A stretch of 57,865 nucleotides of DNA from Deltaproteobacteria bacterium (GTDB lineage: Bacteria; Desulfobacterota; Desulfuromonadia; Geobacterales; Pseudopelobacteraceae). The number at the start of each line of letters is the position of its first letter. The first letter of the stretch is position 1. Shown here one piece after another: positions 28,198 through 37,710 of this stretch. Where the stretch lies: the NCBI GenBank assembly GCA_021781535.1, contig JAJXWO010000025.1, forward strand, positions 1 through 57,865, given 5' to 3'. Below the pieces are notes generated by a model. That model saw only the letters and a program-made list of their open reading frames with translations, searched no databases and was not told the origin of the DNA. The position numbers were made by a program, and so were the translations under genes.

Positions 28198-29039
28198 TGA
28201 TTCCAACTGAAAAGCCCCTTATTGAATTAATCAAAGACCACCTTAAGGGAGATCTGCAGGGTCTGCCCGTGTTTAATTCTGTCGCGGTTAAACTTCAACA
28301 GATGTTGGTTCGACGTGACTTCAATATGGAAGATGTTATCGAAATGATCAGTGAAGATCAATCCCTGGCAAGCCAGGTACTCAAAGTGGATTCATCGTAC
28401 TATGCCGGCTTGTCATCGATTGCCACCATCAAAGATGCCATCGTTCGCCTGGGCGCTCAGGAAGTAGCCAATATGGTTATGATGGCCTCTCAGTTTGAGC
28501 TGTATCATTCTGAAGATGAGTTTTTGAACAGTTCAATGCAAAAGCTTTGGGTTCATTCTCTCGCGTGCGCAACCGGAGCTAAATGGCTGGCAAAAAAAGC
28601 GGGTTACGTTAATTTGGCTGCCGAATGTTTTATGGGTGGGCTATTGCATGACATTGGACAGCTGGCTTTACTAAAAGTACTGGATGACATTCACCGCAAC
28701 AAGGAATCGAAAGCCGCTTTTTCAAATACTCTGATCAGTGAAATTCTTGACCGGATGCATGAAGATGTCGGCCACCAACTATTAAAATCCTGGAGTCTGC
28801 CGGAAGCGTATTGTACCATTGCAGCCAACCATCATAAAGAGGACTTTGACGGAGCTGATATTTTATTACTTATTGTTAGGCTATCTGACAAGGCATGCAA
28901 AAAAGTTGGAAAATCACTTCATCCTGATACTTCTTTATCGCTTGTGTCTACTCCTGAAGCACACTTTCTTGGAACAAAAGAGATGACACTGGCAGAACTG
29001 GAAATTGTCATAGAGGATGCTGGCGAACTTCAGATATAA
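28197..29039 (+). CDS. HDOD-domain protein
   Basis: 280 residues. The sequence LPVFNSVAVKLQQML, SLASQVLKVDSSYYAG, ATIKDAIVRLGAQEVANMV and GGLLHDIGQLALL is a single HDOD domain, a non-catalytic relative of HD phosphohydrolases common in signalling proteins. No receiver or GGDEF domain is fused. It starts at the last base of the ATPase stop codon, so the two are translationally linked, suggesting a regulatory role for the ATPase. Confidence 0.85.
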   Translation: MIPTEKPLIELIKDHLKGDLQGLPVFNSVAVKLQQMLVRRDFNMEDVIEMISEDQSLASQVLKVDSSYYAGLSSIATIKDAIVRLGAQEVANMVMMASQFELYHSEDEFLNSSMQKLWVHSLACATGAKWLAKKAGYVNLAAECFMGGLLHDIGQLALLKVLDDIHRNKESKAAFSNTLISEILDRMHEDVGHQLLKSWSLPEAYCTIAANHHKEDFDGADILLLIVRLSDKACKKVGKSLHPDTSLSLVSTPEAHFLGTKEMTLAELEIVIEDAGELQI

Positions 29040-29054
29040 TTTCCATTGGGCGAA

Positions 29055-30050
29055 CTATTTGAGGTATCGTGCTACGGCTCGATTATGTTCTTCAAGATTT
29101 CGTGAAAACTGGTGAGTGCCGTCCTGGCGGGCAACAAAATAAAGATAATCAGTTTTTGCCGGGTTCAGTGCCGCCGAAATAGCGTCCCTTCCCGGATTGC
29201 CAATTGGACCTGGAGGAAGTCCTTTATTGAGGTAGGTATTATATGGTGAGGGAAGCTGAATATCTGCTTTAGTTACCTTCCCAGAGAACGCCCGGACACC
29301 GTAAACCGCGGTCGGGTCGCTCTGAAGAGGCATACCGAGCTGCAAACGATTATAGAACACTGATGAAATGAGTGGTTTTTCTGCCGGTAAAACAGCCTCT
29401 TTTTCTATTATTGATGCCAATGTGATTATTTCGTGACGAGAAAACTGATGTGCGGCTCCCTCCGGGAAAGCTGCATAAACCTTGTTAAAACGCCCGACCA
29501 TTTGTTCCAGCAGTTGTTCCTCACTCCCTCCCCATGGAAGATTGTAGGTGGCGGGAAAGAGGTACCCTTCCACACTGGATCCTTTAAGGCCAAGGCGCAG
29601 TAATAATGTCTTGTCCCTGCATTTTTCAAGAAAGGAATCTTTATTGAAATACCCTTGCTGTTGCAGCAACTCAGCGGCCTGATACATGGAATATCCTTCA
29701 GGCAGGGTAAATTTGCGATAGTCCACCGCCCCGGAAACAATTTTATTCATAATTATTTCCGGGGTCATCCCGTCATTAAAACGATATTCACCCGCTTTCA
29801 ACCGGTGAGCATTACCCCGCAGACGAGTCATCAGAATAAATTGCCATGAGCTGCGGATAACACCGCCAGTTTTGAGCTCACTGGCCAGTGTGCGAATGCC
29901 GCTGCCCGGTGGGAATGAAATATTGCAGACTACAGACCCTTGACCTGGAGAAACAAAAAGACAGGTAAGGTACCAGAAAAGACACATCAGCAAAAATATA
30001 CGAACTGCACTTACGCAGATGACTTTGGTGGACAAGTTAGCAGAAAACAT
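29055..30050 (-). CDS. mltG: Endolytic murein transglycosylase MltG
   Basis: 331 residues. One N-terminal membrane helix (VRIFLLMCLFWYLTCLFVSP), a LysM-like region, then the YceG domain with the catalytic-glutamate motif ASIIEKEA near residue 216 and conserved FYNRLQLGMPLQSDPT and SPYNTYLNKGLPPGPIGNPG. It cleaves nascent glycan strands at the cytoplasmic membrane. It lies four bases downstream of the apgM-type gene, so the two are probably cotranscribed. Confidence 0.93.
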   Translation of the reverse strand: MFSANLSTKVICVSAVRIFLLMCLFWYLTCLFVSPGQGSVVCNISFPPGSGIRTLASELKTGGVIRSSWQFILMTRLRGNAHRLKAGEYRFNDGMTPEIIMNKIVSGAVDYRKFTLPEGYSMYQAAELLQQQGYFNKDSFLEKCRDKTLLLRLGLKGSSVEGYLFPATYNLPWGGSEEQLLEQMVGRFNKVYAAFPEGAAHQFSRHEIITLASIIEKEAVLPAEKPLISSVFYNRLQLGMPLQSDPTAVYGVRAFSGKVTKADIQLPSPYNTYLNKGLPPGPIGNPGRDAISAALNPAKTDYLYFVARQDGTHQFSRNLEEHNRAVARYLK

Positions 30051-30053
30051 TAT

Positions 30054-31247
30054 TCAAGAAAGCAGCCTTGGAAGTAGTGTATGACCGTCAACCAGGAGGC
30101 CTGTCGCTTTGGCTTGTGATTCGTCATACGAGACAGCGCCGTTTCCATTGTCTGTCCCGCTCCGGTAGATTATAAAGGGTACAGAGTCTGAAGTATGGGT
30201 CATTAACTTTACCGGTGTCGGATGATCCGGCATACAAAGAATGACGTAATCATCGAATTTCTTAATTCCTTCCAGAACGGTTCCAACCACCTGACGGTCA
30301 AAATCCTCAATTGCCTGAAGTTTGTGCTGCATGTTGCCGGCATGAGAAGCCTCATCAGGCGCTTCAACATGAACATAAACAAAATCATGAGTTTCGAGGG
30401 CATTCAAGGCTGCCTGCCCCTTGCCAAGGTAGTTGGTGTCGATGTAGCCGGTGGCTCCCTCAACGTTTATAATGTCAAGACCGGCACAGATGCCTATGCC
30501 CTTGATCAGATCAACGGCAGAAATCACCGCCCCGGTCAATCCGAATTTTTCCTGATAGGTTTCAATACGCGGCATCTTGCCATGCCCCCACAACCAGACT
30601 GAATTGGCAGGAAGCTGCCCCTGTTCCTTGCGCTGCGCATTGACCGGATGGCTATGAAGAACCATCTGGGCATGATTCATAATATTAATGAGCATATCCG
30701 CCCCATCTCCACGCGGAAGGGAGTCTATAATTGCCTTCCCGGTAATATCATGAGGCGGTGTAGAACTCATGGTGTCTTTACCCCCACGCCAAACCATCAA
30801 GTGCCGGTATCCTACGCCAGGGTGAAATTCAATTTCAGAGCTGCCAAGCTCCTTCTGGAGCGCTTCAACCAGTACGTGGGCCTCTTTGGTAGTGATATGT
30901 CCGGCAGAGAAGTTCTGCATATAGATCGAGCTGCCCTGTGGCTTAAGCGTCACCAGATTCATTCGGAAAGCAACATCATCTGGACCGAGTACAACTCCCA
31001 TGCTGATCGCCTCTAAGGGTGAGCGCCCAGTATAGCACGTGCAAGGGTCGTAGCCGAACACAGACAGATTTGCCACGTCGCTGCCGGGGGGCAATCCATT
31101 TGGAACCGTGTGAGCAAGGCCAACCTGACCATGCTGAGCCATAAAATCCATATTGGGAGTCGCAGCGAACTGGAGTGGAGATTTATTGCCCAGTTCGTTG
31201 TAAGCAATGTCTGACATACCATCGCCAAGCAGAATGATAACCTTCAT
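30054..31247 (-). CDS. apgM: Cofactor-independent phosphoglycerate mutase (apgM type; alternative: homoserine kinase)
   Basis: 397 residues of the alkaline-phosphatase superfamily, archaeal-type iPGM branch. The metal/phosphate motif VIILLGDGMSD, nucleophile serine region GSDVANLSVFGYDP, GRSPLEAISMG and EAPDEASHAGN/CMPDHPTP are intact. Members interconvert 3- and 2-phosphoglycerate; the bacterial branch has also been proposed to be a homoserine kinase (TIGR02535). No threonine-pathway gene is adjacent here, so context does not decide. AAAGG lies upstream of the ATG. Confidence 0.85.
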   Translation of the reverse strand: MKVIILLGDGMSDIAYNELGNKSPLQFAATPNMDFMAQHGQVGLAHTVPNGLPPGSDVANLSVFGYDPCTCYTGRSPLEAISMGVVLGPDDVAFRMNLVTLKPQGSSIYMQNFSAGHITTKEAHVLVEALQKELGSSEIEFHPGVGYRHLMVWRGGKDTMSSTPPHDITGKAIIDSLPRGDGADMLINIMNHAQMVLHSHPVNAQRKEQGQLPANSVWLWGHGKMPRIETYQEKFGLTGAVISAVDLIKGIGICAGLDIINVEGATGYIDTNYLGKGQAALNALETHDFVYVHVEAPDEASHAGNMQHKLQAIEDFDRQVVGTVLEGIKKFDDYVILCMPDHPTPVKLMTHTSDSVPFIIYRSGTDNGNGAVSYDESQAKATGLLVDGHTLLPRLLS

Positions 31248-31311
31248 ATAAACCTTTCAAGAAGAAATGAACTTCTGTAGCCAGTATCTTAGTTTCCACA
31301 CCCAGCGTATG

Positions 31312-32223
31312 TCAATCAATCACCTCAAGTTGATAAAAACCTGAACCAAACGTGGCGCCTTTACCGGCATTAAAATAGCTCCCAAGAGTTAGCAAAGAGA
31401 GCATCTGCTCAACAAGTCCGGCGCATTCAGCAGTACCGGTCAGCCCTGACCTGTTCAAACGCTTTGACCAAGTTGGTTGAGTATACTGTATTTTATCGTC
31501 GAAAACAGCAACGTTTTGAGCGGATTCAGATAAAAATGCAAAATCAATATCCAGTTTTCCGGTACCGTAATATGCCCACAAAGAAGAACAGCGTCTCATT
31601 TGTGAACACAAAAACATACCAAAATCAAATCTGTGTGCAATTGAGCCATTGCTTAACAAGCGTAATGGAGTTTTCAGGTTCAATCTTACAGAGTCTGAAT
31701 GAACACTGTTCTGCAAAACATGCAGTCCGGAAAGCAGGATGACATTCTCTGGCAGTAATGCCGGCTGAGTAATCGCATGCCGGCCCCCTTTATAATCGAG
31801 ACTGTAATAACTCAGTTTGTATTTTGCAGGAGACAAGACTGTTGATACACCTGCTTCAATCATACTAACGAGTGCTGCATGAAAGAATTCAATATAATTA
31901 AGTGCACCGCCAACAATGACAAGGCCTACCGTACAAGCTGATACGTTGCCATCACCCCCGATTACATGAAAAGAGAATGGTAATGAAGGTTTTTGATGTA
32001 GGCGGACAATCTCCGGATTTGACGACAAACCTTGATGAAATACTGTCCAGTACGGGCAACCGACGTGTAGTCTACAGGAAGTGCATGGTTCCGATGTCAT
32101 CAAACAGCATGACGTTTTAAACTGCGATTCAAAATTTCGCAGTGCATTGTAAAGGACAGCAGCCAATTGAACCGGACTGTCTGGAACTATCTCACATTCA
32201 ATGAGAACAAAATCTAAATCCAT
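31312..32223 (-). CDS. Stand-alone Cas6-like RAMP protein
   Basis: 303 residues. A cysteine motif CTSCRLHVGCPY at residues 47-58 and a C-terminal glycine-rich AGKGATFGSGFYQL near 286-299 are the hallmarks of the PF10040 (Cas6, pre-crRNA endonuclease, RAMP fold) family. No other cas gene and no repeat array occurs in the window. The ribosome site is weak (GGGAG ten bases upstream), and it follows the frdB terminator, so expression may be low. It may be a domesticated RNA-binding protein or a remnant of a lost type I/III system. No catalytic histidine can be assigned with confidence from sequence. Confidence 0.6.
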   Translation of the reverse strand: MDLDFVLIECEIVPDSPVQLAAVLYNALRNFESQFKTSCCLMTSEPCTSCRLHVGCPYWTVFHQGLSSNPEIVRLHQKPSLPFSFHVIGGDGNVSACTVGLVIVGGALNYIEFFHAALVSMIEAGVSTVLSPAKYKLSYYSLDYKGGRHAITQPALLPENVILLSGLHVLQNSVHSDSVRLNLKTPLRLLSNGSIAHRFDFGMFLCSQMRRCSSLWAYYGTGKLDIDFAFLSESAQNVAVFDDKIQYTQPTWSKRLNRSGLTGTAECAGLVEQMLSLLTLGSYFNAGKGATFGSGFYQLEVID

Positions 32224-32237
32224 AGGATCTCAGCTCC

Positions 32238-32273
32238 CAAAAAAGCGGGGCAGCCAAATAAATGGCCGCCCCG
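32238..32273 (-). terminator. Intrinsic terminator of frdCAB
   Basis: On the minus strand CGGGGCGGCCA pairs with TGGCTGCCCCG (one mismatch) around a six-base loop, followed by CTTTTTT, 30 bases after the frdB stop. Confidence 0.85.
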
Positions 32274-32302
32274 ACAGAACAATACCGAAGACAAAACAGA
32301 AA

Positions 32303-33061
32303 TCAGGCAAACTGTGCCTTAAGGAACTCACGATTCATCCTGGCGATGAATTTGACATTAATCCCTTTCGGACAGGCAGCCATACACTCATAGTGATTAG
32401 TGCAGTTGCCGAATCCGCATGCTGTCATAGCTTCAGTCATGTTTTTAACGCGTGACACAGCTTCGCCTTTACCCTGTGGCAACAGAGCCAATTGAGAAAC
32501 CTTGGCGCCAGTAAACAGCATGGCGGCACCGTTTGGACATCCCGCAACGCAGGCACCACAACCAATACATTCTGCTGCATCCATCGATTCATCAGCAACT
32601 ATTTTGGGGATCAAAATGGCATTACCGTCGGCAACACCACCGGTGTGGCAGGAAGTGTAGCCACCAGCCTGGATAATCTTGTCCAGTGCGGAACGATCAA
32701 CAATCAGGTCACGGACAATCGGGAATGCACGGGCACGCCACGGTTCGATATAGATGGTATCGCCATCCTTGAATTTTCGCATGTGCAACTGGCAGACGGT
32801 CGTGCGTTCCTGACCGCCATGCGGTGCACCATTGATAACCTGAGAACACATGCCGCAGATGCCTTCACGACAGTCATGGTCGAAAACGATTGGGTCTTTT
32901 CCGGCATGGATCAGGTCTTCGTTAACGCAGTCAAGCATCTCGAGGAAGGAGTGGTGCTCGGTGATGTTTTTTGCAGTATAGGTCTCGAATTTTCCGGGAT
33001 CGTTGGCATTTTTCTGGCGCCACACGATCAGTGTCAATGTCATGGTCTTGTGATCGCTCAT
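32303..33061 (-). CDS. frdB: Fumarate reductase/succinate dehydrogenase iron-sulfur subunit
   Basis: 252 residues with the plant-type [2Fe-2S] ligands in CREGICGMC and a later cysteine (TTVCQLH), and two ferredoxin-type clusters in [12 protein letters not shown] and the [19 protein letters not shown] block. It carries electrons between FrdA flavin and the haem subunit FrdC at the inner membrane face. The ATG overlaps the frdA stop by one base. In Geobacter the frdCAB complex works in both directions, as succinate dehydrogenase and fumarate reductase (family knowledge). Confidence 0.95.
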   Translation of the reverse strand: MSDHKTMTLTLIVWRQKNANDPGKFETYTAKNITEHHSFLEMLDCVNEDLIHAGKDPIVFDHDCREGICGMCSQVINGAPHGGQERTTVCQLHMRKFKDGDTIYIEPWRARAFPIVRDLIVDRSALDKIIQAGGYTSCHTGGVADGNAILIPKIVADESMDAAECIGCGACVAGCPNGAAMLFTGAKVSQLALLPQGKGEAVSRVKNMTEAMTACGFGNCTNHYECMAACPKGINVKFIARMNREFLKAQFA

Positions 33062-34974
33062 TATTTGTAACTCCTTACGGCGAGATGTACATTGTCGAAC
33101 TTCAACGGCTCTTTATGCAGTTCGGGAGTTTTGTTATCTCCCTTGTATTCCCATGCACCAACGTAACAGAAGTTAACGTCGTCACGCTGTGCTTCGCCCT
33201 CATCCTGATACTCAACACGGAAGTGACCACCGCAGGACTCGTTGCGGTGCAAAGCATCGCGGCAGAGCAGTTCCCCAAACTCCAGGAAGTCGGCAGTACG
33301 ACCGGCGTTTTCCAGTTGCTGGTTAAGCTCGGCACCTGATCCGGTAACCTTGACGTTCTTCCAGAACTCTTCACGGAGGGCAGGAATTTTCTTAAGGTTG
33401 ATTTCAAGAGATTCTTTAGAACGTGCCATGCCGCAGTTTTCCCACATCAGGCCGCCCAGCTCACGCATGAATTCAAAAACTGTCTTTTTGCCGTTGATGG
33501 AGAGGTACTTGTTCTGCTCCGCCTTGACATCCTCTGCTGACTTCTTGAACTCGGCATGGTCTGTCTTGACCTGACCCGGCTTAACAGTTGCCAGATAACC
33601 GCCAATTGTGTAGGGGATAACGAAGTAACCATCGGCCAGACCCTGCATGAGGGCAGAGGCACCGAGGCGGTTTGCGCCGTGAACGGAGAAGTTGGCCTCA
33701 CCAAGTACAAACAGGCCTGGAATATTGCTCATCAGGTTGTAATCAACCCACAGTCCACCCATTGAGTAGTGAGGGGCAGGATACATACGCATCGGGCGCT
33801 TGTAGCCATTCTCATCGGTAATTTTTTCATACATTTCGAACAGGTTGCCGTATCGTTCACGGATGGTATCTTCACCAAGACGTTTAATGGAGTCGGCAAA
33901 GTCAAGATACACACCGCGGCCGCCAGGGCCAACACCACGACCATCATCGCACTGCTCTTTAGCAGCACGTGAAGCGATGTCGCGAGGAGCCAGGTTACCG
34001 AACGATGGATACTTACGCTCGAGATAGTAGTCACGATCCGCTTCAGGAACTTCATTTGGATGCTTACCGCAATCTTCCTTCTTCTTCGGAACCCATACGC
34101 GGCCGTCGTTTCGCAGAGACTCTGACATAAGAGTCAGTTTTGACTGGTAATCGCCTGCCTGTGGAATACAGGTCGGATGAATCTGGGTATAGCAAGGGTT
34201 GGCAAAGAAAGCGCCTTTTTTATGGGCCTTCCAGTTAGCAGTAACTGAACATCCCATTGCATTGGTGGAAAGGTAGAACACGTTAACAAAACCGCCGGTA
34301 GCAAGGCAGACAGCATCAGCAGCATAACTTTCCATTTCTCCGGTTATCAGATTGCGTACCGTGATGCCGCGGGCGACGCCATCTACTACAACCAGATCAA
34401 GCATTTCACGACGGTCATACATCTTGACCGTACCAAGTTTGATTTGGCGGGAAAGTGCGGAGTAGGCACCGAGCAGGAGCTGCTGGCCCGTCTGACCACG
34501 CGCGAAGAAAGTTCGGGAAACTTGTGCGCCGCCGAATGAGCGGTTGTCAAGATAACCGGCATAATCACGGGCAAAGGGAACACCCTGCGCTACACACTGA
34601 TCAATGATGTTGTTTGATACCTGTGCCAAGCGCCAGACGTCAGCTTCACGGGCACGGAAATCGCCACCCTTGATGGTGTCATAGAACAGACGATAGATTG
34701 AATCGCCGTCATTAGGATAGTTTTTAGCTGCATTGATACCGCCCTGAGCGGCAATTGAATGAGCGCGGCGTGGGCTGTCCTGGTAGCAAAATGCCTGTAC
34801 GTTGTAGCCAAGTTCTCCAAGAGAAGCAGCAGCAGCTCCTCCGGCCAGGCCGGTTCCGACGACGATAACATTATACTTGCGTTTATTTGCGGGATTGACC
34901 AGTTTCAAGTCGAAACGGTGTTTGTCCCAAGTTTGTTCAATAGGTCCAGTTGGACATTTTCCATCAAGTATCAC
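33061..34974 (-). CDS. frdA: Fumarate reductase/succinate dehydrogenase flavoprotein subunit
   Basis: 637 residues starting at a GTG (34972-34974) with GGGGG five bases upstream. The Rossmann motif GTGLAGG (residues 40-46), the FAD-linking histidine at about residue 72 ([10 protein letters not shown]) and the substrate block HPT and SRAAKEQ / [16 protein letters not shown] are present. It is of the long B-type (Wolinella/Bacillus-like) group rather than the E. coli FrdA type. Middle gene of frdC-frdA-frdB. Confidence 0.97.
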   Translation of the reverse strand: MILDGKCPTGPIEQTWDKHRFDLKLVNPANKRKYNVIVVGTGLAGGAAAASLGELGYNVQAFCYQDSPRRAHSIAAQGGINAAKNYPNDGDSIYRLFYDTIKGGDFRAREADVWRLAQVSNNIIDQCVAQGVPFARDYAGYLDNRSFGGAQVSRTFFARGQTGQQLLLGAYSALSRQIKLGTVKMYDRREMLDLVVVDGVARGITVRNLITGEMESYAADAVCLATGGFVNVFYLSTNAMGCSVTANWKAHKKGAFFANPCYTQIHPTCIPQAGDYQSKLTLMSESLRNDGRVWVPKKKEDCGKHPNEVPEADRDYYLERKYPSFGNLAPRDIASRAAKEQCDDGRGVGPGGRGVYLDFADSIKRLGEDTIRERYGNLFEMYEKITDENGYKRPMRMYPAPHYSMGGLWVDYNLMSNIPGLFVLGEANFSVHGANRLGASALMQGLADGYFVIPYTIGGYLATVKPGQVKTDHAEFKKSAEDVKAEQNKYLSINGKKTVFEFMRELGGLMWENCGMARSKESLEINLKKIPALREEFWKNVKVTGSGAELNQQLENAGRTADFLEFGELLCRDALHRNESCGGHFRVEYQDEGEAQRDDVNFCYVGAWEYKGDNKTPELHKEPLKFDNVHLAVRSYK

Positions 34975-34984
34975 AATAACCCCC

Positions 34985-35674
34985 TTAACCTTTCAGAATG
35001 CCGGCAAAAATTGTCAGCGGGATGGTAACATAGCCCAGGAAAAGACCAAGAGCGACCAGAGTGCCGAGTCTAATAATAAGCGGCTGGCTCTTGTCATTGC
35101 TCCAACCCATGGTTTGGAAAAAACTCTGAATGCCATGTGAAAGATGCAGGAACAGGGTAACCATTGCACCAACATATATAAATGACACAAAGAAGTTTTT
35201 GAAAGCAGCGACCACCATACCCTGTACATTAGGTACCATCTCACTGTGTAACGGCACCAGATTCTTTAACGCAGCAGTTTCAGGACTTATCACCTGGAAG
35301 GTGAACTGCAAAAGATGGTAAACTATGAAAATAGCGAGAAGTGACCCGGTCCAGATCATGTTTTCACTGGCAAAGGTTGCTTTTTGGGTAGATTTGACTG
35401 CGTATTGCTGAGGACGTCCGCCACGGTTTTCAATGGTTAACTGGATACCAAACCAGATGTGCACACAGACAATTGCCAGCAGAATCAGACGAACGCCTAT
35501 GATTATGGGCAGTGGTAAACTGTGGAGGTGTTCGGCATAGGCGTTGATACCACCATTGAGCCACCCGAAGATGGAGCTGTTACCGAGCAGATGTACGACA
35601 ACGAACAGAACCATAGCCTGGCCTGTGATCGCCATCAGGATCTTTCTGCCGATGGATGACGAGGTGAGTTGCAT
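34985..35674 (-). CDS. frdC: Fumarate reductase/succinate dehydrogenase cytochrome b subunit
   Basis: 229 residues with five predicted transmembrane helices and spaced histidines ([28 protein letters not shown]) that fit the single-polypeptide di-haem cytochrome b558 anchor of B-type complexes. It exchanges electrons with menaquinone. The ribosome site is AAGGAAGGA. A 36-codon ORF with its own strong ribosome site ends 14 bases upstream. Confidence 0.95.
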   Translation of the reverse strand: MQLTSSSIGRKILMAITGQAMVLFVVVHLLGNSSIFGWLNGGINAYAEHLHSLPLPIIIGVRLILLAIVCVHIWFGIQLTIENRGGRPQQYAVKSTQKATFASENMIWTGSLLAIFIVYHLLQFTFQVISPETAALKNLVPLHSEMVPNVQGMVVAAFKNFFVSFIYVGAMVTLFLHLSHGIQSFFQTMGWSNDKSQPLIIRLGTLVALGLFLGYVTIPLTIFAGILKG

Positions 35675-35688
35675 AGCATTCCTTCCTT

Positions 35689-35799
35689 TTAGATAGTGTT
35701 ATACTTCACAATGTAAATGTTCATGATACGGCAAAGATTCTTGGAGTGTGTTTGTGCATCAGGGGGACCGCGCCAACAAAATCTGGAGACAACTTTCAT
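35689..35799 (-). CDS. Upstream ORF of 36 codons preceding frdCAB, candidate leader peptide
   Basis: Between tgt and frdC the minus strand holds ATG at 35797-35799, preceded by AAGGAGG (the best possible Shine-Dalgarno, seven bases away), and 36 sense codons ending with TAA at 35689-35691. The peptide begins MKVVSRFCWRGPPDAQ and has two cysteines. Its stop is 14 bases before the frdC start, so it may couple or control frdC translation. No family recognised; it may be a real small protein or a leader. Confidence 0.5.
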   Translation of the reverse strand: MKVVSRFCWRGPPDAQTHSKNLCRIMNIYIVKYNTI

Positions 35800-36060
35800 T
35801 CGTAAACCTCCTTGAGAGTGTTATCTGGATGCGTTAATCAAAGTTGGTGGCGCACTCCATAGTGGTACGATTGATACAACCGCGGTGATACTAAACATCG
35901 TTATAACAAAATGCAACTCTTTTGTGTATACGAGTTGTATTTAAATGCGGCCAGGCTGTCATCCAACACGCGCAAATTGCATTTTTATGTCTACTCTGAT
36001 AGTAAGACATCACAGAAACAAATCCTGAAAGGTTTTCTGAATCAGAATTTTGGAGATACC

Positions 36061-37176
36061 ATGAAATTCACGCTTTTAAAAAACGATCCAGGCAGTTCGG
36101 CACGCCTTGGAATAGTCAGTACGGCGCGCGGCGATATTCAGACCCCTATTTTTATGCCCGTGGCAACTCATGGCGCCATGAAGCCGCTCACTCCGGCACA
36201 AATAAAGGAGACGGGCTCCCAGATTATCCTTTCCAATACATATCACCTGCATCTGCAACCAGGTGAAGGCCTGGTAAAAAAGGCTGGCGGCCTGCACAAG
36301 TTTATGGCGTGGGATAAACCAATTCTGACCGACTCAGGGGGATTTCAGGTCTTTTCTCTCCCCAACAAGCGCATCACTGAAGATGGGGTATTCTTCAAAC
36401 ACGAGATCACCGGAGCAGAGATATATCTCGACCCTGCTAGCGCAACCAGAATACAGCAGGATCTGGGTGCCGATATCATCATGGCCTTCGACGAATGTAT
36501 CCCCTACCCCTGTGACAGGTCATATGCTGAAAAATCAACAAAAAAGACCATCAGGTGGCTGAAAGAGTGCCAGGATGCCATGATCGACAACGGTCAGGCT
36601 CTGTTCGGCATTGTTCAGGGAAGTGTGTATGAAGATTTGAGGGAAATGTGTGCAAAAGAAATGTGCAAACTCGACCTTCCCGGCTACGCTATCGGAGGAG
36701 TCAGCGTTGGTGAAGGCTTGGAGCTATTGAAAAAGATCGTCGGGTTTACCACTCCGCACCTGCCCGAAAACAAGCCGCGCTACCTGATGGGCGTCGGACT
36801 GCCCGAGGATATCCTTGAAAGCGTTGAGCGCGGCATTGATATGTTTGACTGCGTCATTCCGACCCGTTATGCCAGAAGTGCCACACTTTTTACCCGCCGA
36901 GGCAGAATACGCCTGACCAATAAAAACTATAAGCGTGATTTTTTTCCTATTGACCCAAGCTGCAGCTGTTATACCTGCCAGAATTTCAGCAGGGCCTATC
37001 TTCATCACCTCTTTATATCAAACGAAGTCCTATCGGCGGTTCTGTCGGCTATCCACAATGTTCATTTTTATCTGGCGATGATGGCAGAGATAAGGCAGGC
37101 CATCGGTAACGGTAGATTCATGGAATATAAGAGCACATTTCTGGGCGAGTACCAGATGGGTGAAAAACGGAAATAG
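36061..37176 (+). CDS. tgt: tRNA-guanine transglycosylase (queuine synthesis)
   Basis: 371 residues starting MKFTLLKNDPGSSARLG, with GGAG five bases before 36061. ILTDSGGFQVFSL carries the base-binding aspartate, GVSVGEG and DCVIPTRYARS the nucleophile region, and the zinc site CSCYTCQNFSRAYLHHLF is intact. It inserts preQ1 at G34 of GUN tRNAs. The in-frame ORF extends 50 codons upstream to 35911, but that part has no ribosome site and no resemblance to Tgt. Divergent from frdCAB. Confidence 0.97.
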   Translation: MKFTLLKNDPGSSARLGIVSTARGDIQTPIFMPVATHGAMKPLTPAQIKETGSQIILSNTYHLHLQPGEGLVKKAGGLHKFMAWDKPILTDSGGFQVFSLPNKRITEDGVFFKHEITGAEIYLDPASATRIQQDLGADIIMAFDECIPYPCDRSYAEKSTKKTIRWLKECQDAMIDNGQALFGIVQGSVYEDLREMCAKEMCKLDLPGYAIGGVSVGEGLELLKKIVGFTTPHLPENKPRYLMGVGLPEDILESVERGIDMFDCVIPTRYARSATLFTRRGRIRLTNKNYKRDFFPIDPSCSCYTCQNFSRAYLHHLFISNEVLSAVLSAIHNVHFYLAMMAEIRQAIGNGRFMEYKSTFLGEYQMGEKRK

Positions 37177-37182
37177 CCATCC

Positions 37183-37710
37183 TTATCTTCTGTTCTTCTG
37201 TTCCAGCTGCAAATCGAGCTGCTTCAAACGTTCGATACTCAAACGAAGATCTTTATTGTCACGACTTAACGACAGGTTCTGGTTGCGCAGCTCCTTGAGC
37301 TCACGCTGTTTCATCCGCAACGTAAAGGCCTCCTGCAGGTACGCAGCCAGCGGTGCGGCCTGCCTGGCCCAGATACTGTGGGGGTATTCGTTAATAAGCC
37401 TGTTAAGCAAAGCCCTGGCACGTGGCTCACCCTTTCCATCACCGTTACGAAGGTTCAAAAGAGCAAGACGAAACAAAGCTTCGTCTGTCACCCCATTCAG
37501 AGGACGGGCATCAATGACGCGCTCAAAAAGATCACGCGCGCCAGACTCATTTCCGGACAGCAGGAAATGCAAACCACCCGCAAAATTGCGTTCCTCACTG
37601 CAGGCTACCTGCGGTGCAGACGGAGTCATTTTTACGAAAGTTCCACATCCGTTTGCCAGCAAAACGGGCACCAGCATCACCACCATCACGGTGGACCGCG
37701 TAAACCTCAC
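37183..37710 (-). CDS. Putative lipoprotein with TPR-like region and coiled-coil tail
   Basis: 175 residues. A hydrophobic N-terminus ends in a lipobox-like LLANGC, so lipidation of the cysteine near residue 22 is likely. Residues about 45-110 look helical-repeat (TPR-like: ARDLFERVIDARPLNGVTDEALFRLALLNL). The last 45 residues are a heptad-rich coiled coil (LKELRNQNLSLSRDNKDL). Function unknown. The ATG overlaps the stop of the GGDEF gene by four bases, so the two are coexpressed; a partner or regulator role for the membrane GGDEF enzyme is inference. Confidence 0.7.
   Translation of the reverse strand: MRFTRSTVMVVMLVPVLLANGCGTFVKMTPSAPQVACSEERNFAGGLHFLLSGNESGARDLFERVIDARPLNGVTDEALFRLALLNLRNGDGKGEPRARALLNRLINEYPHSIWARQAAPLAAYLQEAFTLRMKQRELKELRNQNLSLSRDNKDLRLSIERLKQLDLQLEQKNRR

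Noticed and set aside
35911..36060. 50-codon N-terminal extension of tgt
   Set aside because: The ATG at 36061 has a ribosome site and matches the family start; the extension has neither.
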